Positions 37,437 through 47,335 of a stretch of DNA of 64,000 nt are shown piece by piece. The stretch is from Alphaproteobacteria bacterium (lineage in GTDB: Bacteria > Pseudomonadota > Alphaproteobacteria > CAAHEQ01 > UBA3637). Positions within the stretch are counted from its first letter, which is position 1; every line of letters starts with the position of its first letter. A program made the position numbers and the translations under genes. The stretch spans positions 1-64,000 of the forward strand of contig SUVA01000005.1 in NCBI GenBank assembly GCA_015062245.1. The letters run 5' to 3'. The notes beneath the pieces are model-generated. The model saw only the letters and a program-made list of their open reading frames with translations. It was not told where the DNA came from and did not search any database.

Positions 37437-38204
37437 ATGACGCCATGTGAATTAGCAAAAAAATTAAAAGATTTTTCCGAAGCCCCCTTTTTGGAAGCCC
37501 GGTGGATTTTAGATCAAACAACAGACACAAAAAAAATAAATGCCATTATTAAACGCAGACAAAAGGGGGAACCTTTAAGTAAAATCTTAAAACAAAAAAG
37601 CTTTTGGAAATATGACTTTATTACCACAAAGGACGTCTTGGATCCACGGGCTGATTCTGAAACATTGATTCAGGCGGTATTGGATTTTTTCCCCGATAAA
37701 AACGCCCCCTATTCTATTTTAGATATCGGCACAGGCAGTGGCTGTTTGTTGATTTCTTTACTGGGCGAATATAAAAGAGCCAAAGGAACCGGTATTGACA
37801 TTTCGCAAAAAGCGTTAAATATCGCCCAAAAAAACGCCCAAAAAAACAACATAAAAGCCCAGTTTTTAAAAAAGGATATGCGACAAATAAACGATTCGTT
37901 TGACTTTGCCGTTTCAAATCCCCCGTATATCCCGACAGACGATATTGAAAAGCTGGATAAAGCCGTTCGCCTGTATGACCCAAGAGGGGCTTTGGACGGC
38001 GGAAAAAACGGTTTGGATTATTATCGGATTTTAAGCCAAAAAACAAAAATCCCTGTTTTATTTTTGGAAATCGGCAAAGGTCAAAAAGGGGCGGTCTGTA
38101 AATTATTTAAAGAACAAAATTGGAAATTTTTAAAACAATATAAAGATTACGGTAAAATCATTCGTGTTTTAGTTTTTCAAAAAAATACTTGTAAAAGAAA
38201 ATAA
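37437..38204 (+). CDS. prmC: Release-factor glutamine N5-methyltransferase
   Basis: LDIGTGSGCLLISLL, FAVSNPPYIP; adjacent to prfA. Confidence 0.93.
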   Translation: MTPCELAKKLKDFSEAPFLEARWILDQTTDTKKINAIIKRRQKGEPLSKILKQKSFWKYDFITTKDVLDPRADSETLIQAVLDFFPDKNAPYSILDIGTGSGCLLISLLGEYKRAKGTGIDISQKALNIAQKNAQKNNIKAQFLKKDMRQINDSFDFAVSNPPYIPTDDIEKLDKAVRLYDPRGALDGGKNGLDYYRILSQKTKIPVLFLEIGKGQKGAVCKLFKEQNWKFLKQYKDYGKIIRVLVFQKNTCKRK

Positions 38205-38223
38205 ATTATTTTAAAATAATCTT

Positions 38224-39837
38224 ATGTCTTTATTAAAATCAATTGCCACCGTGGGTGGATGTACAGCAATCAGCCGTGTTGTCGGCTTTATCCGTGATAT
38301 TTTGATGGCCCGTTTTTTGGGGGCCAGCATGATGGCAGATGCTTTTTTTGTGGCCTGGCGTTTTCCCAATTTATTCCGCAGTTTATTTGCCGAAGGCACA
38401 TTAAATGTTGCCTTTGTGCCTTTATTCACGGGTGAATTACACAAAAAAGGAGAACAACAAGCCAAAGATTTTGCCCGATCTGCTTTCAGCTTTTTATTCT
38501 ATATATTGTTGATTTTTACATTGATTATAGAAGTCATCATGCCGGCTATGACCTTTGTATTAGCCCCCGGCTTTGATGAAATTTCGGGCAAATTGGAATT
38601 GGCCACATCTCTCAGCCGAATTACTTTTCCGTTTTTATTGTTTGTATCTTTGGTTTCATTATTATCAGGCGTTTTAAATTCAGTCGGTAAATTTTGGGCT
38701 GCGGCCTTTGCGCCCGTTATTTTGAATTTAACCATGATTTTCTTTTTGGTTTGTTTAAGCCCTTTGTTTCATGGGCCTTATGCACCGGCTTATGCATTAT
38801 CCTGCGGTGTGGTCAGTGCCGGTATTTTTGAATTATTGTTTTTGTTATGGCATATCAAAAAAGCCGGCTTTTTATTTGGATTACAAGGGCCTGTAAGCGC
38901 CCTATTCCACCTGACAAAAGGCGTAAAAACATTGTTAAAGAAAATGGCCCCGGGTGTGATTGGTTCCGGTGTTTATCAAATCAATTTGTTTTTGGATACT
39001 TTCTTTGTATCCTTTGTTGGTGCCGGTGCTATTTCATGGTTAAACTATGCCCACCATGTCTTTCAATTGCCCATCGGCATAATCGGTGTTGCCATCGGGA
39101 CAGCCCTATTGCCCGTTTTATCAAAACACGTTAAAACAGGCGAAATTCAACAAGCCAACACCCATTTGAACCGAGGATTAGAAGTTTCTTTGATTATGTC
39201 TATTGCCTCGTGCATCGGCATGGTTATGTTGGCCCAACCGATTGTCGCTACATTATTTCAACATGGCGTATTTACCCCAAACGATACACATCATACCGCA
39301 CGGGCTTTGATGATTTTTGCCCTTGGATTACCGGCGTATATGACCACCAAAACATTTTCACCTTTCTTTTATGCACGGGGCGATACCACAACCCCTGTTA
39401 AAATTGCCGTCATCGGGGTAATTTTAAATTCAATTTTAGCATTGATATTCAGCGGTATCATCGGAATCGGTTCTTTCAGAATGAGTATGGGATATGCAGG
39501 CATCGCTTTGGCCACAACATGCAGTGTTTGGGTCAACACTTTCCAATATCTGATTAAACTTTTAAAACACCCTGAATTTTCATTTGATAAACTGTTTAAA
39601 GCCCGATTTTTTAAAATCATTGAATCAGCCTTAATAATGGGAGTTTGTATTTACTTTTTAAAGAAATTAAAAGCACACTTACTCCCCACGACAAACACCT
39701 TTGAAGAAATTATATCTTTATTTTTAATCATCGGTATATCTGGCACAATTTACTTGGGATGCCTAATTTTAACAAAAGCTGTTCCTTTTAAACAATTCAA
39801 AACCATTTTAAAACAAAAGCTGAAAGGGAAAATATGA
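38224..39837 (+). CDS. murJ: Lipid II flippase MurJ/MviN
   Basis: GCTAISRVVGFIRDILMARFLGASMMADAFFVAWRFPNLFRSLFAEGTLNVAFVPLF. Confidence 0.95.
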   Translation: MSLLKSIATVGGCTAISRVVGFIRDILMARFLGASMMADAFFVAWRFPNLFRSLFAEGTLNVAFVPLFTGELHKKGEQQAKDFARSAFSFLFYILLIFTLIIEVIMPAMTFVLAPGFDEISGKLELATSLSRITFPFLLFVSLVSLLSGVLNSVGKFWAAAFAPVILNLTMIFFLVCLSPLFHGPYAPAYALSCGVVSAGIFELLFLLWHIKKAGFLFGLQGPVSALFHLTKGVKTLLKKMAPGVIGSGVYQINLFLDTFFVSFVGAGAISWLNYAHHVFQLPIGIIGVAIGTALLPVLSKHVKTGEIQQANTHLNRGLEVSLIMSIASCIGMVMLAQPIVATLFQHGVFTPNDTHHTARALMIFALGLPAYMTTKTFSPFFYARGDTTTPVKIAVIGVILNSILALIFSGIIGIGSFRMSMGYAGIALATTCSVWVNTFQYLIKLLKHPEFSFDKLFKARFFKIIESALIMGVCIYFLKKLKAHLLPTTNTFEEIISLFLIIGISGTIYLGCLILTKAVPFKQFKTILKQKLKGKI

Positions 39838-40664
39838 AACTTTTTTTCACTTTTATTTTTTTAATTCTGTTTAACTTGCCTATTTTTGCCCAACAAACAG
39901 ATCAATTTGAAAAATTGTTTCCCATTTTAACAGCCGAAGTTGAAGGCAAAGAAATAACCCCAAAAACAACAGAAGAATTAGAAAAATTGTTTGACACGCC
40001 CAAAGGGGAAATTCCACGCATATTCGTAAAAAAACTGCCGGATGATTTTGCTGAAAAAGGTTCAAAGGAATTATACGCCAAAGTGATTACAGCCCTCATT
40101 TTAAAAGAAAATGAACAAATTTTGGGCGAACAGTATTTATTCTTTTTATTAAAAGGAAAAGCAGACAAAGGTATTGAATGGAGTGAAAAAGAAAAACAAT
40201 TTTTTGATTATTTAGTTGAAAAATACGACGCTGTTGTTTTAAAGACAATTCCCACAAAAATTGCTGATTTAACCTATAAAATAGATGAAATCCCCCCTGT
40301 TATGGCTATTATACAATCTGCCGTTCAGACGAATTGGGGTAAAGAAAATATGGATTCACCCTATGGACAAAAAGGGTGGCTGGACAGAGAAAATTATGAT
40401 TTTATAAAATATCCAAACCTGATTGAAGCCACACAAAAATACGTATTGGAAATGAATTCAACGCCCAACTATGACGGTTGGCGCAATCAAAGGGCCAATC
40501 AAAATTATCGGCAAAGAAAACAAGGGACTTATACAACAATTCAATCCCTTAGGACTTATATGCCAGAAGATGTCAATTATGTTTCAAAATTAAAAAATGA
40601 ACTCAATCAAAATAAATTTGTTTATGATTTTGATCAGGTTTTATTTCAAAAGAGTAAACAATGA
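39834..40664 (+). CDS. Bax-like glucosaminidase-domain protein
   Basis: PPVMAIIQSAVQTNWGKENMDSPYGQKGW...LRTYMPEDVNYVSKLKNELNQNKFVYDFDQ. Confidence 0.75.
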   Translation: MKLFFTFIFLILFNLPIFAQQTDQFEKLFPILTAEVEGKEITPKTTEELEKLFDTPKGEIPRIFVKKLPDDFAEKGSKELYAKVITALILKENEQILGEQYLFFLLKGKADKGIEWSEKEKQFFDYLVEKYDAVVLKTIPTKIADLTYKIDEIPPVMAIIQSAVQTNWGKENMDSPYGQKGWLDRENYDFIKYPNLIEATQKYVLEMNSTPNYDGWRNQRANQNYRQRKQGTYTTIQSLRTYMPEDVNYVSKLKNELNQNKFVYDFDQVLFQKSKQ

Positions 40665-41107
40665 AATTACGAAAAATAATTTTAATTATCTTTGTTTGTG
40701 CTACAATTATTTTATGCGGATATCTCGGTTATCCAAGGAAAAATCAATCTGATTTAATCATTCAAACAGATTCAAATAAAATTGCCTATCATATTGAAAT
40801 TGCCGATACACCTTATTTACGGGCAAAAGGTTTAATGTATCGCAAAAGTATGCCCCAAAATCACGGCATGTTGTTTATTTTTGAAAAACCGCAAATGATT
40901 TCTATGTGGATGAAAAATACCTATATCCCTTTGGATATGCTGTTTGTGGATAAAAATGGTATCATACGTCATATTCATGAAAACGCCAAACCTTTTGACG
41001 AAACAATTATTTCTTCCGTTGTTCCTGTCAGTTTTGTCATTGAATTAAACGCCGGTCAGGTTAAGGAAAAAAATATCCAAATCACAAATCGGATTATCGG
41101 TCTTTAA
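40661..41107 (+). CDS. DUF192 family exported protein
   Basis: RAKGLMYRKSMPQNHGMLFIFEKPQMISMWMKNTYIPLDMLFVDKNGII. Confidence 0.88.
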   Translation: MKLRKIILIIFVCATIILCGYLGYPRKNQSDLIIQTDSNKIAYHIEIADTPYLRAKGLMYRKSMPQNHGMLFIFEKPQMISMWMKNTYIPLDMLFVDKNGIIRHIHENAKPFDETIISSVVPVSFVIELNAGQVKEKNIQITNRIIGL

Positions 41108-41148
41108 AATTCTTGACATTTTGATAAAAATATTGTACCATAGCAATC

Positions 41149-41234
41149 GGAAGGGCATGGATATTGCCTTAGAACAGCGGGTCAGGTCCGGAAGGAAGCA
41201 GCCCATTTTAAGTGAAATAGGTCGTGTTCCTTCC
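41149..41234 (+). ncRNA. ffs: Signal recognition particle RNA (small bacterial 4.5S type)
   Basis: GGGTCAGGTCCGGAAGGAAGCAGCCC core, GGAAGG/CCTTCC closing stem, upstream TTGACA-17-TACCAT, T-run downstream; next to dnaX. Confidence 0.93.
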
Positions 41235-41257
41235 TCTTTTTTTAAAGAAGGATTACC

Positions 41258-42898
41258 ATGGCCAATACATCCACTGTTTTAGCACGAAAATATCGTCCGC
41301 AAATTTTTGATGATCTGTTGGGACAGGAAGCCTTGGTTCAAACAATCACAAACGGTATAGAACAAAACAAATTGGCTCAGGCATATTTGCTGACCGGTAT
41401 TCGTGGTATCGGCAAGACAACTTCGGCCCGAATTATCGCCAAAGGCTTGAATTGTATCGGTGAAGACGGCAAAGGTAATATGACCCCTAACCCATGCGGA
41501 AAATGTCGCCATTGTATTGATATCACCAATGATGCCGATATTGACGTTATTGAAATTGACGCGGCCAGCAATACCGGTGTTGAAAATATCCGTGAAATTA
41601 TTGAAGGGGCAAAATATAATCCTGTATCCGCCCGCTTTAAAATTTACATCATTGACGAAGTTCATATGCTCAGTAAAGCAGCCTTTAACGCCCTGTTAAA
41701 GACATTGGAAGAACCACCTGAACGGGTCAAGTTTATCTTTGCCACAACAGAAATTCGCAAAGTGCCGGTTACCATTGTATCCCGTTGTCAACGCTTTGAT
41801 TTAAAACGCATTGAAGAAAAACCGTTGGCCGAATACTTGCAAAAAATCGCCCAAAAAGAAGGACGTGAACTGCCCCAAGAAAGCGCTTTAATTTTATCCC
41901 ACGCCAGCGAAGGTTCCGTGCGTGATTCATTATCTTTATTGGATCAAACACTGGTTCATATCCCTGATGAAATTTCGGCCGATAAAGTGCGCCAAATGTT
42001 GGGATTGGCCGATAAAACTTTTTTAATGGACATTTACCAAGCGCTTTTACAAGGAAACACCCAAAACGCCTTTAATATGGTGAATCAACAATATCAAATC
42101 GGCGCTGAACCCATTCAAATTTTACAGGATTTATTAAATTTAACCTATGATTTAACCTGTCAAAAAACATTTGGGAATAAACACACAAACACCAGCTGGA
42201 CAAAAGAAGAAACCAAACGAATTCAAGAACTTTGCAAAGATATTTCAATGAATACTTTAACATCTTTTTGGCAAATGCTGACCAAGGGAATGGAAGAAGT
42301 CAAAGTTTCAAATTATCCTTTGCGTTCTTTACAAATGTTGATGATACGGGTGGCGTATGCCTGTGATGTTTTGCAAAGTCCTGAAAAATTGTTGCAAGAA
42401 ATTAAAGCAAGCCCTGCCCCTGTAAGTGTTGAAAAAAAAAAGCCTGAGTTAAACACAACCTTTGTGCAACAACCGACTATAAAACAAAGCGCACCAGCCC
42501 CTTTTAAAAACTTGGCGGAATTGGCCAACTTGGCACGCAAAAAAGGCGAACGGATGTTGGCTTTTAACATTGAACGGATGATGCGTTTAATTGCCATTGA
42601 AGATAAGGTGTTAAAATTCAGCCCGACCGAAAATGCCCCAAAGACTTTAAATTCAGAACTGAGCAAATTTTTATTTGAATTGACTGGTGAAAATTGGATT
42701 TTAGACATTCAAAAATCCGGCGGTGAAGCAACAGAGGCCGAAAAAAAATCGCAAAAAAATGCAGCCGTTTTGGATAATTTAAAAAAACAACCAGATATCA
42801 GCGCCATTTTAAAACAATTTCCCGGTGCCAAAATTGATAAAATAAAACCGATTCATACCGATACAGAATTGTCCCCCGAACACGAAGAAGAAGATTAA
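41258..42898 (+). CDS. dnaX: DNA polymerase III subunit gamma/tau
   Basis: LARKYRPQIFDDLLGQEALVQTI, GIRGIGKTTSARIIAKGLNC, zinc motif, DEVHMLSKAAFNALLKTLEEPP. Confidence 0.95.
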   Translation: MANTSTVLARKYRPQIFDDLLGQEALVQTITNGIEQNKLAQAYLLTGIRGIGKTTSARIIAKGLNCIGEDGKGNMTPNPCGKCRHCIDITNDADIDVIEIDAASNTGVENIREIIEGAKYNPVSARFKIYIIDEVHMLSKAAFNALLKTLEEPPERVKFIFATTEIRKVPVTIVSRCQRFDLKRIEEKPLAEYLQKIAQKEGRELPQESALILSHASEGSVRDSLSLLDQTLVHIPDEISADKVRQMLGLADKTFLMDIYQALLQGNTQNAFNMVNQQYQIGAEPIQILQDLLNLTYDLTCQKTFGNKHTNTSWTKEETKRIQELCKDISMNTLTSFWQMLTKGMEEVKVSNYPLRSLQMLMIRVAYACDVLQSPEKLLQEIKASPAPVSVEKKKPELNTTFVQQPTIKQSAPAPFKNLAELANLARKKGERMLAFNIERMMRLIAIEDKVLKFSPTENAPKTLNSELSKFLFELTGENWILDIQKSGGEATEAEKKSQKNAAVLDNLKKQPDISAILKQFPGAKIDKIKPIHTDTELSPEHEEED

Positions 42899-42937
42899 AC
42901 CAGCCCCCTAAATTTAAAGGGGGATGATTTTTCTATC

Positions 42938-44542
42938 TTATTTGCAATGACTTCGTGTATAGCTTCCCGCAGGTGAACGTTTACCATTTGGACAAGGTAC
43001 ACACTGCTTTCTAGCCCATTGTTTATAATAATTTGCTTCACATTTCCAACCGCCTTCAATGCCTGATTCAGTTGTACAAAATGCATTCGCGGGTTTCAAA
43101 TAACACTTGTCTCCCTTTTGACAGGCGCCATCCATACAAATCAATTCTTTAAAATGACAGGATTCGGCATAATCAACGCATTCATTACATTGACCTTTAA
43201 AATAACCATATCCAAAAGGACAGCTTGGCAGACCGATTGTTTGTGGAGTACTTCGTTCTCCTTCACGATAACATCTTTCGGCATCAACCGTTTGATTAAA
43301 TTCCGTAATTGTATTTTCCGAAAAACTGCTAAAACTCACCCATTTATCGGCGCTATACTTCTCTTTATGTTCATCTTTTTTTGAAACCATATAAAGCACA
43401 GCACTACAATTTCTGGTTTTTAACAAATTTTTTAATTTTTTTGTGTCTTTGTTAATTTCACCATCTGTCATCCAAAGAATAACAAATTTTTGATCGCCCT
43501 CACAAAATCCTTCTATCTCATTAAAAGCTTCATTAAAACCAGTTCCGCCACTTTGTGTAAGTGTATAATTGTATATTGCATCCTTAAATTGTTTTTTGGA
43601 ATGTTTTCCCCATTTTAATGGTGCTTTACCAGCATCATGTTCAAAAACAGCCGAATATGCATTTGTGTAAAATTTTAGCTCAGCTAAAGCCTTATCAACC
43701 ACGTTATATCTTTTATCCCTGTCGCCCCATTCATCTGTATAGCTTTTCTGCATACTGCCCGAACGGTCAAGAATTAAAACAATTCCAAATTCCGTATCCG
43801 GTCCACAGGCCGCCAAACAAGTTTGAGAATCTGCATCCCAATGCGGTTTATCTTTTGGACAGCAGGCTTGTCCCCCTTCAATTTCCAAAATGCTATGCGT
43901 TTCGGGGTTACAACAGCCTGTTGTACCATCTGTTTTTATATAAACATTTTCAGCCAAACAACACCCATATCTTTCTTCTTTGGATTTATATCCTTCAAAT
44001 AAAGTACTTGTTCTATCATTTACCAGTTTTTGTTCGGGCTCACAACATTCCCCTGCTTTATATCTTTCATCATTTATTTTGTTTTTATTCTTATATAAAG
44101 TTGTACAAACTTTTGAAGAAATACAACCATTTGTTGCCACATCCCATGTTTGACCAATCGGACAACACGATTTATTTTGAGTACCTGTTATATCGGAAAG
44201 GGTATGCGTTGTTGTATTACAACAGGCTTTCTCACCCAAATAATTGGTGTATTGTGTTGTTCCAAAAGAACAAGAACAAGCATTCGTTGTTGTATCCCAA
44301 GTTTGATTTTCGGGGCATTTACACGGACATAAATCGGGGTGATTGGCCCCTGTGTTCTCAGTGGATGTTCCCACAGGACAACAATAACCGACTCCGTCTT
44401 TTTCCACACAATCACACATCATTTCATAACAATCTCCCTTAAAATTTCTTCCGTTTGCAGCGCTTTGCCAACCTTCACAGTTTTGAGCATTAACCATAGA
44501 TGATGAAAGCATCAATGCCGTCAGTAAAGATAAATGTTTCAT
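42938..44542 (-). CDS. Exported Cys-rich protein with von Willebrand factor A domain
   Basis: Signal peptide; repeated CCP/CCN motifs; VLILDRSGSM MIDAS; C-terminal CVPCPNGKRSPAGSYTRSHCK. Confidence 0.75.
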   Translation of the reverse strand: MKHLSLLTALMLSSSMVNAQNCEGWQSAANGRNFKGDCYEMMCDCVEKDGVGYCCPVGTSTENTGANHPDLCPCKCPENQTWDTTTNACSCSFGTTQYTNYLGEKACCNTTTHTLSDITGTQNKSCCPIGQTWDVATNGCISSKVCTTLYKNKNKINDERYKAGECCEPEQKLVNDRTSTLFEGYKSKEERYGCCLAENVYIKTDGTTGCCNPETHSILEIEGGQACCPKDKPHWDADSQTCLAACGPDTEFGIVLILDRSGSMQKSYTDEWGDRDKRYNVVDKALAELKFYTNAYSAVFEHDAGKAPLKWGKHSKKQFKDAIYNYTLTQSGGTGFNEAFNEIEGFCEGDQKFVILWMTDGEINKDTKKLKNLLKTRNCSAVLYMVSKKDEHKEKYSADKWVSFSSFSENTITEFNQTVDAERCYREGERSTPQTIGLPSCPFGYGYFKGQCNECVDYAESCHFKELICMDGACQKGDKCYLKPANAFCTTESGIEGGWKCEANYYKQWARKQCVPCPNGKRSPAGSYTRSHCK

Positions 44543-44791
44543 TTAAAACCTCCCTTATTTTTTTAATTGTAAATTTGACATAAAAAACACGTGCCGAGTT
44601 TTATCCCAAACACATGCGATTAAAACGGGCAACCGGACAAGGCTATCTTGGCAATACCCCCCCCCACGATTTTTCATTATTTTTCAACAACTTATTTGTT
44701 GTGTCGGCCGTTTTTTTGAATAATAATGTCATTGTTTTTTCTTTCATAAAAAACAACCTACATTATTTTTTATTTGATGTCAAGGAAAAAA

Positions 44792-44986
44792 TCAATAGTG
44801 TGGCGGACGGGTCTCTTCCGATAAAGGTTTAACCAGATTTTCAGTAATGGAATCTTGTAAGGCCGTATATTGTTTTTCCAATTTACCAACCAATTTAGAC
44901 AAACGAATAACCTCCTGACTTAAATCTTCCAACTGACGGGATTGTTCCGTCAGTTGAATTTGCAAATCAATCAAATTTTCATCCAT
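44792..44986 (-). CDS. slyX: SlyX family protein
   Basis: Coiled coil ending ETRPPHY. Confidence 0.8.
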   Translation of the reverse strand: MDENLIDLQIQLTEQSRQLEDLSQEVIRLSKLVGKLEKQYTALQDSITENLVKPLSEETRPPHY

Positions 44987-46633
44987 TTAAGCCACCACAG
45001 ATAAACGATTTAAAACTTCTTTTTGTCCCAAAATTTTCATAATCTGATACAAATCCGGTGTCTGTGTTCGGCCGGTTACCAAAACACGCAAGACCTTGGC
45101 AACATCAGCAACAGAGCCTTTATAATCAGACGGATTGGCTTTATATTCTTTCATATTTGTGGCAAAACCATTATCAGTGGCCACTTGTTTAACCTTATTA
45201 AACCAAGTATCCTTATCATCTTCAGAAGAATATATTTTGGCAAAATCTTGGGCAATTTTTTGAATATCCGATTCAACCATTGGCGCCAAAAGAGACGGTT
45301 CAATTTTAATCGGTGCTTCAAAATAATAGGTCAATTCGTTTTCAACATCGGCCCATTTGCTTAAATCTTTTCTGGATTTTGCCCCAATGCCACGTTCAAT
45401 ATTTAAAACAGCCTTTACCATATCAGCATGAGATTCCAATTTTTTGGCAAAATCCGGCTTAAATTGTTTGGCCCAGTTCAACGTTTCACTGAACACTTCA
45501 TCGGCCGTCATACGAGCCACTACATCACGACAAATACTGTGCAACTTTACAAAGTCAAACAAAGCACCCGCTGTGTTGGAAATCTTTTTAAAATTCAACG
45601 GAAAATCCATCACCGGTATGGTCGGATTGGCTTTACGCCAATCTTCAAAACTGGCATTCATCAGATTTAACAGATATTCCAAAACAGCGTCTTGCGGATA
45701 ACCGTTTTGGGCAAAATATTCAATATTAGCCTCAGGATCCAAACGCTTGGAAATCTTACGGCGCTTTCCATTTTCATCCATTTTTTGCAACAACGCATGG
45801 TGAGCATATTGCGGTGCCTGCCAATTCATCATTTTAAACATTTGTAAATGCAATGGCACAGAAGAAAGCCATTCTTCCCCACGCACCACATGGGTTGTGC
45901 CCATAAAATGATCATCCACAATGTGGGCAAAGTGATAGGTCGGCAACCCATCTTTTTTGATAATCACGATATCCATTTCATTATCCGGCATAGAAAGTTT
46001 GCCTTTTAACAAATCTTCCACCACAATACGATTATCGTAGTTGCCATTTGAACGCATACGGATAATAAAGGGCTTTTTGGCCTTTAAATTTTCCAAAATT
46101 TGTTCATCGGTTAAATCACGGCATCTTGCATAACGACCGTAATAACCCGGTCTAAGCCCTTGTTTTTCCTGAACTTTACGCATTAAATCAATATCTTCAC
46201 TTGAGCAAAAGCACGGATAAGCCAAGCCTTTTTTCACCCATTCTTTGGCAAAAGCTTGATAAATTTCTTTGCGTTTTGATTGGGTATAAGGCCCATATTC
46301 ACCACGTTCAGAGCCATCAATTTGCGCCCCTTCATCCGGCATAATACCATAGTGTCCCATCGCACGCAAAACAATTTCAACAGCCCCGTCAACTTTACGT
46401 GCTTGGTCTGTATCTTCCACACGCAAGAAAAAGACACCCCGATTTTGATGTGCCAAACGTTCAGCCATAAAACCCTGATAAAAATTACCGATATGTAAAT
46501 AGCCTGTCGGACTGGGTGCCAAACGGGATACCACCGCATTTTCCGGTAATTTCCGTGATGGATATTTTTTTACAATTTCTTTTATATCGGGCAATTCATT
46601 TGGAAACAACAAATCCAAAATTTCAGGCGTCAT
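44987..46633 (-). CDS. gltX: Glutamate--tRNA ligase
   Basis: SRLAPSPTGYLHIGNF, RVEDTDQAR, KRRKISKRLDPEANI. Confidence 0.92.
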   Translation of the reverse strand: MTPEILDLLFPNELPDIKEIVKKYPSRKLPENAVVSRLAPSPTGYLHIGNFYQGFMAERLAHQNRGVFFLRVEDTDQARKVDGAVEIVLRAMGHYGIMPDEGAQIDGSERGEYGPYTQSKRKEIYQAFAKEWVKKGLAYPCFCSSEDIDLMRKVQEKQGLRPGYYGRYARCRDLTDEQILENLKAKKPFIIRMRSNGNYDNRIVVEDLLKGKLSMPDNEMDIVIIKKDGLPTYHFAHIVDDHFMGTTHVVRGEEWLSSVPLHLQMFKMMNWQAPQYAHHALLQKMDENGKRRKISKRLDPEANIEYFAQNGYPQDAVLEYLLNLMNASFEDWRKANPTIPVMDFPLNFKKISNTAGALFDFVKLHSICRDVVARMTADEVFSETLNWAKQFKPDFAKKLESHADMVKAVLNIERGIGAKSRKDLSKWADVENELTYYFEAPIKIEPSLLAPMVESDIQKIAQDFAKIYSSEDDKDTWFNKVKQVATDNGFATNMKEYKANPSDYKGSVADVAKVLRVLVTGRTQTPDLYQIMKILGQKEVLNRLSVVA

Positions 46634-46720
46634 TTTAAAAATCCTTTCAAAACAAATTTTTTACATTATAACACACTTTGAAGAAATCTTCAAGTTGTAT
46701 TTAACTTTTAAATCCTTTGG

Positions 46721-47332
46721 CTATCTTTTAACCGGAACAATAATTTCAGCAAAATATCCAGGCTTTATCAATTCATTGTTATATAATATGTTTTCTGTTT
46801 TAATTGAATTAGGCGGTCGTTGCATGGCATTAGCTATGTAAGAATAGTAATCCTCCGGCTTATGATCTGTCGTAGAATAATTTAAAACATAAAAAACACA
46901 AGGTTCCGAAAGCAAAGCCGTCCCACAAATTGGCAAACGCCTTTGAATCTGCCTATTGGTAATAATTCTGGTAATAGCTTTTTGAGGTAATTTTTGAGGG
47001 GTTCCATTATCACCACCAAACATAGCGCAACCAAAAAACATCCCCAATAAAAACAATCCCGAAATTGAATACCAAAAATAACGAATGAAACTTTCTTTTA
47101 ACTCATTCAATCTTTTCAAAGCTTGCTCACGTTGAGATGTGGTTGTCGTGTTTTCCTGCTGAGGCGTTTCAATGGATTGCACTTGTTGAGACACTTCAAC
47201 AGACTGCGTCATTGGTGAATCGGGCAAAGTTTCTTGATTATGATTTTCAGCATCTCCCTCTTGAACAATCTGATTTTGATTGTGTTCAGGCAAAGGCGGT
47301 GGTGTTGGTGCCTTAAAAATCGGATCAACCAT
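46721..47332 (-). CDS. Hypothetical single-TM protein in a T4SS-like cluster
   Basis: Pro/Gln-rich N-terminus, one TM (FWYSISGLFLLGMFFGCAMFG), then an extracytoplasmic segment. Confidence 0.5.
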   Translation of the reverse strand: MVDPIFKAPTPPPLPEHNQNQIVQEGDAENHNQETLPDSPMTQSVEVSQQVQSIETPQQENTTTTSQREQALKRLNELKESFIRYFWYSISGLFLLGMFFGCAMFGGDNGTPQKLPQKAITRIITNRQIQRRLPICGTALLSEPCVFYVLNYSTTDHKPEDYYSYIANAMQRPPNSIKTENILYNNELIKPGYFAEIIVPVKR

Positions 47333-47335
47333 TAT

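Noticed and set aside
43618-44442. 274-aa plus-strand ORF antisense to the Cys-rich vWA gene
   Set aside because: The minus-strand gene has a signal peptide and vWA domain; the antisense ORF is a shadow frame.
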